Notes under the pieces: generated by a model
What the model was told of the DNA's origin: nothing
Database searches by the model: none
The model's input: the letters and a program-made list of their open reading frames with translations, nothing else
Source of the DNA: DASWIP01 sp036397635
Lineage (GTDB): Bacteria; Actinomycetota; AC-67
Length of the DNA: 37,036 bases
Assembly: GCA_036397635.1 (NCBI GenBank)
Contig: DASWIP010000044.1
Coordinates: 1 to 37,036, forward strand
Direction: 5' to 3'
Made by a program: the position numbers and the translations under genes
Shown here: positions 24,854-33,140 of the stretch, one piece after another
Layout: every line of letters begins with the position of its first letter
Position numbering within the stretch: position 1 is the stretch's first letter

Positions 24854-25950
24854 CGCGCGATCACGTCCTCGTACAGGGACCGGTACCGGGAAGCCACCAC
24901 GGCGACGTCGAAGGTCTCCAGGCAGCGCGTCTTGGCGGCGATGCCCATCCGCTCGCGCGCGGCCTCATCGTCGAGCAGCGCCGCGAGCCCCGCGCTCAGC
25001 TGCTCGGCGTCGAAGGCACGAGCCAGCACGCCGGTGTCACCGTCGACCACGACCTCGCCGATGCCGCCGAGGTCGTAGGACGCGACCGGCACGCCGGCCA
25101 TGCCCGCCTCGATCAGCGCAGCGGGCATCCCCTCCGTCGCGCTCGCGAGCAGCACCACGTCGGATGCCGACAGCAGGTCGGCGACGTCGGAACGGCTCCC
25201 GAGCAGCAGCACCCGGTCCCGCAAGTTCCGTTCCTGCACGAACGTCTCGACGTCCCCGCGTAACGGGCCGTCGCCGGCCAGCAGGCAGACCACGTCGGGA
25301 CGGTCGCGCATGACGCGCTCCGCGATGCCGAGCAGCCCGACCGGGTCCTTCTCCCACGTGAACGCGCCGAGCGACAGGATCACCCGCGCGCCCGGCGCGA
25401 CGCCGAGCCCTTTCCGGGTGACCACGCGTCCTACGGTAGGACGGAGTCGCGCGCCGTCAACCGCGTTGGGGATGGCGACGATGCTCGAGGCCGGCAGGCC
25501 GAACGTCTCGATGGTCTGGAGCCGAACCGCGTCGGCGACGGCGACGGTCACGGTCGCGAGACGCATCAGGCGGCCGTATCCGATGCGAGCCAGCGGGCGA
25601 TCGCTGTAGCCGTGCGCGGATCCGATCCTGCGGTAGACCAGGGCACCTCCGCTGATCCCGCGTGCCGCGATCGCGTACTTCAGCGGCTCTCCGCCATGTG
25701 CCTGTACGACATCCGGTCGCCACGACCGGAACAGGCGCCGGAGCGCGCGCACGGCCGGCATGCTCAACGGGCCGCGGCCGCCGTTCGCTCCCAGTAGGTC
25801 GATAGGCGCCGAGAAATGAACCGTCGGACCTACGGCCTCGCGGAGGATCGCGACCCGCTGCTCGACCCCGTCGAGCGCGCCGACCAGATCGGACGCGAAG
25901 ACCTCGGCGCCGCGTCGTTGCGCGCTTGCGACCACGTGGAGCACGCGCAT
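24850..25950 (-). CDS. GT4-family glycosyltransferase
   Basis: A 366-residue GT-B glycosyltransferase. The N-terminal acceptor domain is MRVLHVVASAQRRGAEVFAS. The linker contains IVAIPNAVDGARL. The C-terminal donor domain has VILSLGAFTWEKDPVGLLG, VVCLLAGDGPLRGDVE and the E-x7-E pair in ASATEGMPAALIEAGMAGVP. It would add one sugar from an NDP-sugar to the lipid-linked unit on the cytoplasmic face. ATG 25950 follows the upstream TGA by one base (TGAGATG); GTG 25965 is an alternative. Confidence 0.9.
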   Translation of the reverse strand: MRVLHVVASAQRRGAEVFASDLVGALDGVEQRVAILREAVGPTVHFSAPIDLLGANGGRGPLSMPAVRALRRLFRSWRPDVVQAHGGEPLKYAIAARGISGGALVYRRIGSAHGYSDRPLARIGYGRLMRLATVTVAVADAVRLQTIETFGLPASSIVAIPNAVDGARLRPTVGRVVTRKGLGVAPGARVILSLGAFTWEKDPVGLLGIAERVMRDRPDVVCLLAGDGPLRGDVETFVQERNLRDRVLLLGSRSDVADLLSASDVVLLASATEGMPAALIEAGMAGVPVASYDLGGIGEVVVDGDTGVLARAFDAEQLSAGLAALLDDEAARERMGIAAKTRCLETFDVAVVASRYRSLYEDVIAR

Positions 25951-25951
25951 C

Positions 25952-27064
25952 TCAGGAACCCCCACCGGCGACGGTGCGATACAGCTGCTCGGTCCGCCGG
26001 ACCGCCGGCGTCAGGTCGAAGTCGGCTGCGCGAGCAGTCGCCGCGCCCGCCATCTCGCGACGCAGCTGCTCGTCACCGAGCAGCCGTCCGATGGCGTCGG
26101 CGAGCAGGTCGGGGCGCTCCGGTGGCACCAGCAGCCCTTCGACCCCGTCGTCGATCGCGTCGACGATCCCCGGCACGCGGGTACCTACGATCGGCAGTCC
26201 CAGGCAGACCGCCTCCATCAGCGCCACGGGCAGCCCTTCGTAGAGAGACGACAGCACGAACACGTCGTACCCGGCCATGGTCTGCGCGGCATCCTCGCGG
26301 TACCCCAGCAACATGAACGCGTCGCCCAGCCCGAGGGACTCGTGTAGGTCGCGGATCTCGTTCTCGAGCGGACCCTGACCGACCGCCACGAAACGAGCAC
26401 GGAACCCCGCATCCAAGACGCGGCGCGCGGCGGCCAGCAGCGTCGGGTAGTCCTTCTGCGCGCGGAGGTTGGCGACCGTGCCCACCACGATCTCGTCCGG
26501 CGCGATGCCAAGCTCGGCGCGGATCTGGTCTCTCTCGAGCAGCGCGCGGCGTACCGCGTCCGGCCGAACCCCGTGCACGACCACATCGACCGTGCGCGCG
26601 AGCCGACCCGGGATCGATTCCCGGACGGTCCGCGACACCGCGATGTGGGCATCGTCGAGTGAGAAGGTCACGGCGTTGAGGATCCGCGTCGGCAGCGCGT
26701 AGCCGGACCAGGGGACGTGCTCGGTCGAGACCACGTGCGGGCGCGCGCGCCGCGGCATCGTACGCACGACGATCCTCGCGATCGCGGCGACGTAGGGTGA
26801 GTGAACGTGCAGGACATCGAACCGGCCCCGCACCAATAGACCTCGCAGCCGGCGTGCCCACGAGAGGTTCCACTCGCTGCCCGCATCCAGGCAATGAACC
26901 TTCATCCCCTCCCGCTCGAGGTCTCCTCGCAGGTGTGATTTCCACGGCAGCAGATACGCCGCTTCGTACTCGAACGCATCGCGATCGCGGATCCCCGCTG
27001 CCAGGCTGAGCAACCGCTCGGCGCCGCCGGGGCCCAGGCCTTTGATCAACCAGAGCACGCGCAT
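25952..27064 (-). CDS. GT4-family glycosyltransferase
   Basis: A 370-residue GT-B glycosyltransferase. It has the glycine-rich acceptor loop LIKGLGPGGAERLLSLAAG near the N-terminus, then VVSTEHVPWSGY, VVHGVRPDAVRRALL, VGTVANLRAQKDYPTLLAA, FVAVGQGPLENEI and the donor motif SSLYEGLPVALMEAVCLGLP. It probably adds another sugar of the repeat unit. The start is ambiguous: GGGAGG touches ATG 27064 directly, so the in-frame GTG two codons later (27058), six bases from the Shine-Dalgarno, may be the true start. Confidence 0.9.
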   Translation of the reverse strand: MRVLWLIKGLGPGGAERLLSLAAGIRDRDAFEYEAAYLLPWKSHLRGDLEREGMKVHCLDAGSEWNLSWARRLRGLLVRGRFDVLHVHSPYVAAIARIVVRTMPRRARPHVVSTEHVPWSGYALPTRILNAVTFSLDDAHIAVSRTVRESIPGRLARTVDVVVHGVRPDAVRRALLERDQIRAELGIAPDEIVVGTVANLRAQKDYPTLLAAARRVLDAGFRARFVAVGQGPLENEIRDLHESLGLGDAFMLLGYREDAAQTMAGYDVFVLSSLYEGLPVALMEAVCLGLPIVGTRVPGIVDAIDDGVEGLLVPPERPDLLADAIGRLLGDEQLRREMAGAATARAADFDLTPAVRRTEQLYRTVAGGGS

Positions 27065-27123
27065 CCTCCCGCCGCGGAACGGGCCCGCTCCGGCGGCCGC
27101 TCGTTGGAGCCGCGGCGGCGCGC

Positions 27124-28434
27124 TCACAGCCGTATCACCCGCCGCCGCCGGTCAGACCCGAAGGCATTGCGCGCGTCGAACAGCAACTGCGCATGCTCTT
27201 CCACCCAGCCGAGGTCGTAGGCCCCCTGGGGCGCGAGCAGCGCGACGCAATCCGCCGCCTGGACCGCTCGCTCGGTCAGGTCGATCCGCATCAGGTGCGC
27301 GCCGTCGAACGGGAGCGAGGACACCGAGGGATCGTGGAAGCTCATGCGCGCGCCGCGCCGAACGAGGTTCGCGATGACTCGCAACGCCGGCGCGTCTCGC
27401 ACCTCCAGGTCTCCGCCCTCACCGGAAACACCCAAGACCAATATCTGCGCGCCCTTCACCGCCTTGCGCGCATCGTTGAGCGCGTCGGCGATCCGGGATG
27501 CGACGTAGTTGGGCATCTCGGCGTTGATCTCCAGCGCCTGATCGAGGATCCGCAGCGGACGGCGTCCGTTGAGCTCGACCTCGACGTTCGGCGCGCCGAT
27601 ACCCGGCGGCGGGCGATACCCGGCGACCGGCGCGCCACGCTGGAACGGCTCGAAGCCGAGCGACCGAGTGGATGCGGCCTGCAAGACCTCCCACACATCG
27701 ATCCCGGCCTCGTGGCACACCACAGCAAGCTCGTTGACCAGCGCCGTGTTCACGTTGTGGAAAGCACCATCCAGCAGCTTCGCCAACTCAGCGGCGCGGC
27801 TCGATGACACGGCGATCACGTCGTCCCACAACTGACCGTAGAACAGCCCCGCAACACCGGTGGCCTCGGGCGTCACGCCACCGACCACCTTCGGTGAAGG
27901 CGGACCGCCACGCGGATCATCCGCCTCGGCGGCAGGCCGGGGCGGGGAACACGCCAGCAGGAAGTCGCGTCCCCCGACGCAGCCGTTGCCTTCGAGCAGC
28001 GGCAGCACCACTTCTTCGGTGGCACCCGGGAACGGCGCCGACTCAACCACAACGAGTCGTCCCCGGCCGAGGAACTTACCTATCTGCCGGCATCCGTCGA
28101 TCAGTGGCACGAGGTCGGGCAGCTCATCGCGGAGAGGCACGGGGACGCAGACCACCAGGACCTCGGCGTCGGCGAGGAGTTCGGGGTCCGACGTGAACGA
28201 CAACCGGCCGGTCTCCCTGATGGAGAGGAAACGCTCCTCCTGGATACCCGCGCCGTTCGCAGAACCCGCGGCAAGCTGCTCGATGCGCGTTCGGGACCGG
28301 TCGTACCCCGTCACCGTGAACCCGGCCTCCACCACGGCGCACGCCAGCGACAGACCAAGAGCGCCTTGGTCGATGATCGCAACGTGTGCCTGCCGTCGCA
28401 GGATGCGGCGACGGAGGAGAGCCGTCGTTCTGAT
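27124..28434 (-). CDS. Degenerate UDP-glucose/GDP-mannose dehydrogenase-like protein
   Basis: 436 codons are open from ATC 28434; the first ordinary start, GTG 28335, would remove the first strand and turn of the Rossmann fold. The whole three-domain layout is recognisable: VAIIDQGALGLSLACAVVEA, then ESAPFPGATEEVVLPLLEG, KVVGG, FHNVNTALVNELAVVCHEAG, ALEINAEMPNYVASRIADAL and a C-terminal domain with VLFDAR-like LLFDARNAFG. The key residues are changed: the first Rossmann Gly is Asp; CVPTP is CVPVP; SPER is SPPR; the active-site GGHCIPVDP is replaced by AGYRPPPGIGAPNV with no Cys; and the YK..D motif before RxSPAL is lost. It is probably not an active dehydrogenase. Confidence 0.85.
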   Translation of the reverse strand: MRTTALLRRRILRRQAHVAIIDQGALGLSLACAVVEAGFTVTGYDRSRTRIEQLAAGSANGAGIQEERFLSIRETGRLSFTSDPELLADAEVLVVCVPVPLRDELPDLVPLIDGCRQIGKFLGRGRLVVVESAPFPGATEEVVLPLLEGNGCVGGRDFLLACSPPRPAAEADDPRGGPPSPKVVGGVTPEATGVAGLFYGQLWDDVIAVSSSRAAELAKLLDGAFHNVNTALVNELAVVCHEAGIDVWEVLQAASTRSLGFEPFQRGAPVAGYRPPPGIGAPNVEVELNGRRPLRILDQALEINAEMPNYVASRIADALNDARKAVKGAQILVLGVSGEGGDLEVRDAPALRVIANLVRRGARMSFHDPSVSSLPFDGAHLMRIDLTERAVQAADCVALLAPQGAYDLGWVEEHAQLLFDARNAFGSDRRRRVIRL

Positions 28435-28439
28435 GGGAG

Positions 28440-28445
28440 CCTCCT
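28440..28445 (-). promoter_or_regulatory. Ribosome binding site before an ATC codon
   Basis: AGGAGG lies 5 nt upstream of ATC 28434, in frame with the dehydrogenase-like gene, and a TAA closes the frame 15 nt before that ATC. No ATG, GTG or TTG occurs in frame until 28335. This points to a non-canonical ATC start or a start codon lost by mutation. Confidence 0.5.
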
Positions 28446-28454
28446 GGGATTACG

Positions 28455-30191
28455 CTAGGCGGGGAAAACCCTTGGGTCTCCGTCCGGTCGTTCCGTTTGC
28501 CGGTCTGTCTGCTCCGCGGTCGCGGACGGTGCGTGGTCGCTCGCCGGCGGGTCCTCTCCGCCGTCGACGCTTTCATGCGGAGCCTCATGCGAGCCATCGC
28601 CCGCTTCCGCTCCGTTCCGCTCTGGACGACGGCCGCGCCGACGAAGTCGCCCGGCCGCGCGCTGGGTCGGAGAATCGAGGGATCCGTTGAGCACGACTCC
28701 TGCGATCGGTGCCCCGACGTTGGCGAGCAGCTCGCTCGCCCGTTCCGCGAGCTCGGAGGAAACCTTCCCGGCGCCGGCGACGATCAGCACGGAGCCCACA
28801 TCGTTCAGCAAGTACGCCGAATCGCGGGCTGCGAGGATCGGCGCAGCGTCGATGATCACGAAATCCGAGCGCAGCTGCGCTTCTCGCATGGCGCGACTCA
28901 TCGCAGCTGAAGACAGCAGCTCGGAGACTCGCTCGGGCTTCGCGCCGCTGGTGACGATACGCAGCCCCGGGATGGCCGTGTCTCGCACCACCGGGTCGAG
29001 CGTCGGACGGCCGCGCTGGGCATCGTGGAGCGCCTCGCTGAGCCCGGGCTGGTCCGGGAGATCGAACGTCGGGTGCAGCGCGGTGCTGCGGTAGTCCGCG
29101 GAGATCAGCAACACCCTCTTGCCCATCTCGGCGAGACCGGCGGCGAGGTTGACCGCCACGGTTGTCTTCCCCTCGCCGTGTGATGCGCTCGTGACCAGGA
29201 TCGGGTCGGACGCATCGGTCGACGACGAGTCGCTGCCGTTGCCGTTTCCGTTCATGAACTCACGGCGCGAGATCGCCACAGCGAGCAGCCCGAACGCATC
29301 GGCCGCGGCGGACTGGGGCCGCACGGCCGACACGACCGTATCGCGATCTCGCTTCGGTAGCACGGGGATCTCCGCAAGGACCGGCGCTCCGAAATGATGC
29401 TCGGCTTCCTCCCGGGTCCTGACCCGCGTGTTAAGACGCTCCCCGAGCAGCACGATCCCGACACCGAGAACCAGGCCGAGGAAGCCGGAGATCCCCATCC
29501 GCAGCGCCCCCGAGGGGACCGCGAGGTTGTAGGCGATCTCCCGGCTCGGCGTGGCGTACGGCTCCTCGACGACGGTCAGCGGGGCCGGCTGGGGAGCGAG
29601 CAGCAGGTCGCGCTGAGTCAGGAGCTGCTCGAGCTGCAGGACCTTGGCCTCCCGGCGTGAGTTGGACAGCGCACCATCTCCCAGAGCGGCGATCTGCGCA
29701 TTGATATCGGCGATCCTGGCGTCGAGGCCCTTGATCGTCTCGCCCGCGAGATCGCTCTCTCGTTCTTCGAGGTAGGCCCGGGTCTGCGTCACGAATGCCT
29801 TCGAGATGATGATGGCCTGCTCCGGGTCCCGCGCCGTCGCCGTGATCCTCAGGATGCCCGTGGCGGTGTCCGAGTCGGTACGGATACGAGCGGCCAGCTC
29901 CTGGGGGGTTCCCTCGTAGCCGATCTCTTCCGCCGTCCGTTTCGGGATCTCACCGATGGTCACCAGTGTCGCGATGGTCTCGAGGTAGCCGACGGCCCCG
30001 GGACGCGATTGAGCCTGCTCTTGGGTCAGGGCGCGAGTCTGCAGCAACACGGTGGTGGCGTCGTAAGAGGTAACGGTGTTCGCCGTCGGCTTGGTCTTGG
30101 TCAGGCCGCCGGCCGCCACCGCGAGCACCGCGGCGATGACGATGACGAACCACCGTCGACGGATGATCCGGAGGTACTCGAGCAGGCTCAC
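28455..30191 (-). CDS. Wzz/Wzc-type polysaccharide chain-length tyrosine kinase
   Basis: A 578-residue fused polysaccharide co-polymerase and BY-kinase. The Wzz domain has helices at about 14-30 and 233-250 and an extracytoplasmic coiled-coil part between them. The cytoplasmic ATPase domain has Walker A SASHGEGKTT (335-344), an A' region LLISADYR (361-368) and Walker B FVIIDAAP (444-451). The usual first Asp of A' is Ser364. The tail after about 510 is basic, then acidic, and contains no Tyr, so the autophosphorylated Tyr cluster of typical BY-kinases is missing. It would control polymer length with the Wzy-like protein. GTG 30191 starts exactly at the SLLEYLRIIRRRW Wzz signature. Confidence 0.88.
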   Translation of the reverse strand: MSLLEYLRIIRRRWFVIVIAAVLAVAAGGLTKTKPTANTVTSYDATTVLLQTRALTQEQAQSRPGAVGYLETIATLVTIGEIPKRTAEEIGYEGTPQELAARIRTDSDTATGILRITATARDPEQAIIISKAFVTQTRAYLEERESDLAGETIKGLDARIADINAQIAALGDGALSNSRREAKVLQLEQLLTQRDLLLAPQPAPLTVVEEPYATPSREIAYNLAVPSGALRMGISGFLGLVLGVGIVLLGERLNTRVRTREEAEHHFGAPVLAEIPVLPKRDRDTVVSAVRPQSAAADAFGLLAVAISRREFMNGNGNGSDSSSTDASDPILVTSASHGEGKTTVAVNLAAGLAEMGKRVLLISADYRSTALHPTFDLPDQPGLSEALHDAQRGRPTLDPVVRDTAIPGLRIVTSGAKPERVSELLSSAAMSRAMREAQLRSDFVIIDAAPILAARDSAYLLNDVGSVLIVAGAGKVSSELAERASELLANVGAPIAGVVLNGSLDSPTQRAAGRLRRRGRRPERNGAEAGDGSHEAPHESVDGGEDPPASDHAPSATAEQTDRQTERPDGDPRVFPA

Positions 30192-30315
30192 GCGCTGATC
30201 GCCTTCCCGCCGACCCCGGTGACCCCGAACCCCTCGCTGTAGGCGACGGAGGCGGCGGCCTTCTGGTGGGTGACACCGATAGCCTCCCGATGTGCGCCGA
30301 CGATGGTCCGCGAGG

Positions 30316-32229
30316 TCATCGCAGATCCGCCACGACACCATCGTCCACGCGTTGCCCCGCGAGCTCTCGCATCCGCTCGGTCAGCTCCTCGCGCCGCCCG
30401 TCCCGTGCCAGCGTTTCCAGCTCACGGAAGGTCGCGCGCAGCCTCACGAGCTCCGGGCGTGGAGGACGCGAGACCACGATGGACGGGTGTGCGCTCGGAA
30501 CAGACTCCTCGTCGGGTACGACGAGCTCCTCGGCGAGCTTCTCGCCGGGACGGGGCCCGGTGACCACGATCCTGATGTCGCGCTCGGGAACGTGGCCGGA
30601 GAGCCGGATGAGCTTCTTGGCGAGGCTGAGGATGTTCACCGGCTCGCCCATGTCAAGGGTGAACACCTCACCGCCGGAGGACAGCGCACCTGCTTGCAAG
30701 ACCAGCTGCACTGCCTCCTGCACGCTCATGAAGTAGCGCGTCATCGTGGGGTCCGTGACGGTGACCGGGCCGCCGGCCCCGATCTGACGCAGGAAGGTTG
30801 GGATAACGCTGCCGCGGCTTCCCAGGACGTTGCCGAAGCGCACCGCGCACAGGACGGTGCCGAACCCATGGAAGCCGAGCACGATCCGCTCGGCCAGTCG
30901 TTTCGAGATCCCCATGACGCTGACGGGGTTCACGGCCTTGTCAGTGGAGATGAATACCAGCCGCTCCACACCGGTGACGACGGCGGCCTCGACCACATTG
31001 GTCGCACCGAGCACGTTCGTCTTCACGGCTTCCTCGGGATGCACCTCCAGGATGGGGACGTGCTTGTGCGCGGCGGCATGGAACACGACATCGGGCTCGT
31101 GGCGGTTGAACTCCTCCAGGATCCGCTCGCGGTCGCGGATGTCGGCGAGCAATGACCGCACGTCCACGTCCAGGTCGACGATATCGGCGCGCAGGGAAGC
31201 CTCGAGGTCGAAAAGGTGCGTTTCGTCGTGATCCAGCAGCAGCAGCGAGGCCGGCCGGAACGCGAGCACCTGGCGCGCGATCTCGGATCCGATCGAGCCG
31301 CCGGCGCCGGTCACCAGGACGCGTCGCCCCTGCAGCATCCCGGCGACGGCTTCCAGGTCGGTCTCGACCTGCTTGCGTCCCAGGAGGTCCTCGATCCGGA
31401 GGTCACGGATGTCGCGCGCGGTGACACGCCGACCGCCGACGATCTCATGTACGGACGGAAGCACTCGCAACGGCACGTCGGCTTCCTCGCACAGGGCTGC
31501 GACGTCGCTGACCAGGTCCCCCGTCGCCGACGCCATCGCGAGCAGCACTTGGGACACGTGCAGCTTCGCGACCAGCGGTGGGATCGACGACCGCGGACCG
31601 AGCACGGGCACACCGTGCAGCGATCGCCCGATCTTGCGGGGATCGTCGTCGACGATCGCGACGGGCTCCAGGCCGAGCTGAGAGTTCCGGATGATGTCCT
31701 TCAGCACGATCGCGGCAGCATCGCCGGCTCCGACGAGCAGCACTCGCGTCGGCTCATCCGGCAGGCTCCGGCGACGGAACGCGAAGAGGCGGTTCTGGAA
31801 GCGGATCGCGCCGAACGCCATCAACGACAAGGTCGCACCCAGCATCATCACCGAGAGCGGAAGAGGGCGCGAGCGACCGATCAGCGCACCCGCCCCGGCC
31901 ACGAGTCCGCCGGCGCTCACCCCGGCGATGACCACGCGCCGAGCCTCCTGGACGCTTGCGTAGCGCCACATCTGTCCGTAGAGACCGCTGAAGAAGTTCG
32001 TCAGGAGGTGCAGCAGTGCCGCGGCGGGGATGAACACCCAGAACCGATCCCAGTACTGGCCCGGAACGGCACCATCGAAGCGAAGCACCAGGGGCGCCAG
32101 ATATGCGACAAGAACGACGGCGACATCGAGGATCGCGAGCGGGATGTCGCGGCGCACCGTCGCAACGACCCGAAGCGGAAGCCCCCGACGGACGCGAGGT
32201 GCAGTGCCATTGTCCATGCGAACGACCAC
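30316..32229 (-). CDS. CapD/PglF/WbpM-type NDP-sugar 4,6-dehydratase
   Basis: A 637-residue membrane-bound short-chain dehydrogenase. The N-terminus has four helices (about 28-145). A CoA-binding-like Rossmann domain with VLLVGAGDAA (163-172) follows. The catalytic domain has the NAD loop VLVTGAGGSIGSE (304-316), HAAAHKHVP, the STDK motif (428-431) and SVMGISKR (437-444), in which Met replaces the usual Tyr of the SYK triad, as in PglF and WbpM. It would convert UDP-GlcNAc to a 4-keto-6-deoxy sugar, the substrate for the aminotransferase. GTG 32229 has GAGGAGGGG just upstream; ATG 32217 is the alternative. Confidence 0.93.
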   Translation of the reverse strand: MVVRMDNGTAPRVRRGLPLRVVATVRRDIPLAILDVAVVLVAYLAPLVLRFDGAVPGQYWDRFWVFIPAAALLHLLTNFFSGLYGQMWRYASVQEARRVVIAGVSAGGLVAGAGALIGRSRPLPLSVMMLGATLSLMAFGAIRFQNRLFAFRRRSLPDEPTRVLLVGAGDAAAIVLKDIIRNSQLGLEPVAIVDDDPRKIGRSLHGVPVLGPRSSIPPLVAKLHVSQVLLAMASATGDLVSDVAALCEEADVPLRVLPSVHEIVGGRRVTARDIRDLRIEDLLGRKQVETDLEAVAGMLQGRRVLVTGAGGSIGSEIARQVLAFRPASLLLLDHDETHLFDLEASLRADIVDLDVDVRSLLADIRDRERILEEFNRHEPDVVFHAAAHKHVPILEVHPEEAVKTNVLGATNVVEAAVVTGVERLVFISTDKAVNPVSVMGISKRLAERIVLGFHGFGTVLCAVRFGNVLGSRGSVIPTFLRQIGAGGPVTVTDPTMTRYFMSVQEAVQLVLQAGALSSGGEVFTLDMGEPVNILSLAKKLIRLSGHVPERDIRIVVTGPRPGEKLAEELVVPDEESVPSAHPSIVVSRPPRPELVRLRATFRELETLARDGRREELTERMRELAGQRVDDGVVADLR

Positions 32230-32253
32230 GCCCCTCCTCGTGGTAGGTGACGG

Positions 32254-32259
32254 AGTCTA
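32254..32259 (-). promoter_or_regulatory. Possible -10 of the capD-type gene
   Basis: TAGACT on the minus strand lies 24 bp upstream of GTG 32229 and fits TANNNT. No good -35 box is seen. Tentative. Confidence 0.3.
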
Positions 32260-32293
32260 GGGGGACGGCCTGCGCCTCCCCTGCAGCGCCTTG

Positions 32294-32307
32294 CGTATAT
32301 TTCGTAC
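32294..32307 (-). promoter_or_regulatory. Shared 14-bp motif, copy upstream of the capD-type gene
   Basis: Minus-strand GTACGAAATATACG, 65 bp upstream of GTG 32229. It matches the pattern GTA[GC]-N4-[GT]ATACG found in two other upstream regions of this cluster. It could be a promoter element or protein site; role inferred. Confidence 0.4.
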
Positions 32308-32333
32308 AGCCCAGCGCCGACCCGTTCCGAGCC

Positions 32334-33140
32334 TCAGGAACCGGCTTGAAGCGCCGCTTCGTGGGGCGCGAGCGAGCGGTCGAACCACGCGGCAAGCGTG
32401 TCGATCAAGGCCTGCTGATCCTCGGAGGCTCGCAGGTCTTGGAGCGAGTCCCCGGGGAGCGATCTCATCTCGATCAGCGGCGCCCCGCCCGCTCCGCGCA
32501 GGGCTTGGATCAGGCGAGGCAGGCTGCCCGCCACCCCGCTATCGGACTCCAGCAACAGAACGTTCGCCCGAGCCGCGACGGCGCGCAGCTTCTCGGCCAG
32601 CGGCCCGCCGCGCCCCCGTCCCTTCACGCGCCAGTACAGCAGCCGGGCAGGCCGGCGGAGCCCCGGAACCAGCCGAACCAGGCGGCGCATCGCGAGGGCT
32701 CCCCGGCCGGCCGTCCCGACGCGAGCGAGCGGCTTGACGAGCAGGATCGCCACGCTGCTCGCGGACGGCAGGCGGTCGAACGAATACAGGATGGTGCGCG
32801 CCCCGAAGCAGTTCCCGGCCAAACCGATCCGCTCCACCCCCAGCACCTCGGACGCGAACGTCGTGACGGCCATCAGGTCGCCGACGTTCGGCGTGCGGAA
32901 GCTGAACGTCGGATCACCGGTGCTGTCGCCGATGCCCTCCCATTCGAGTCGCACGGTCGCGAATCCCTTGCCGGTCAGCGCCCGCGCGAGCCTGGTCCAC
33001 AGCGCGAACCGGTGACTGCGCGGCGCGCCGCCGCCGCCGGGAACCAGCACGACTAGCGCACGCGCGTCGCCATCTGGGACGGTGATGACGGCGGCGCACT
33101 GGTGATCGCCCGACGGCACCCACACGGGATACTCGGTCAT
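32334..33140 (-). CDS. Alpha/beta-hydrolase-fold protein with Cys nucleophile
   Basis: A 268-residue alpha/beta hydrolase. It shows VVLVPGGGGAPRSHRF (oxyanion region), ATVRLEWEGIGDSTGD (62-76, the HGxG-to-strand region with GxGDS) and the nucleophile elbow GLAGNCFGARTIL, where GNCFG (109-113) puts Cys111 in place of Ser. The paired hydrolase 1 of exosortase A-associated clusters has a similar Cys elbow, as I recall that family. It may process an acyl or carbohydrate intermediate of the polymer. ATG 33140 overlaps the upstream hydrolase stop (ATGA), so the two are translated together. Confidence 0.82.
   Translation of the reverse strand: MTEYPVWVPSGDHQCAAVITVPDGDARALVVLVPGGGGAPRSHRFALWTRLARALTGKGFATVRLEWEGIGDSTGDPTFSFRTPNVGDLMAVTTFASEVLGVERIGLAGNCFGARTILYSFDRLPSASSVAILLVKPLARVGTAGRGALAMRRLVRLVPGLRRPARLLYWRVKGRGRGGPLAEKLRAVAARANVLLLESDSGVAGSLPRLIQALRGAGGAPLIEMRSLPGDSLQDLRASEDQQALIDTLAAWFDRSLAPHEAALQAGS

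Noticed and set aside
30192..30315. Possible short peptide frame ahead of the Wzc-type gene, ending at a TGA that overlaps its GTG
   Set aside because: No ordinary start codon in frame and no recognisable product; the 124-bp gap is more likely untranslated.
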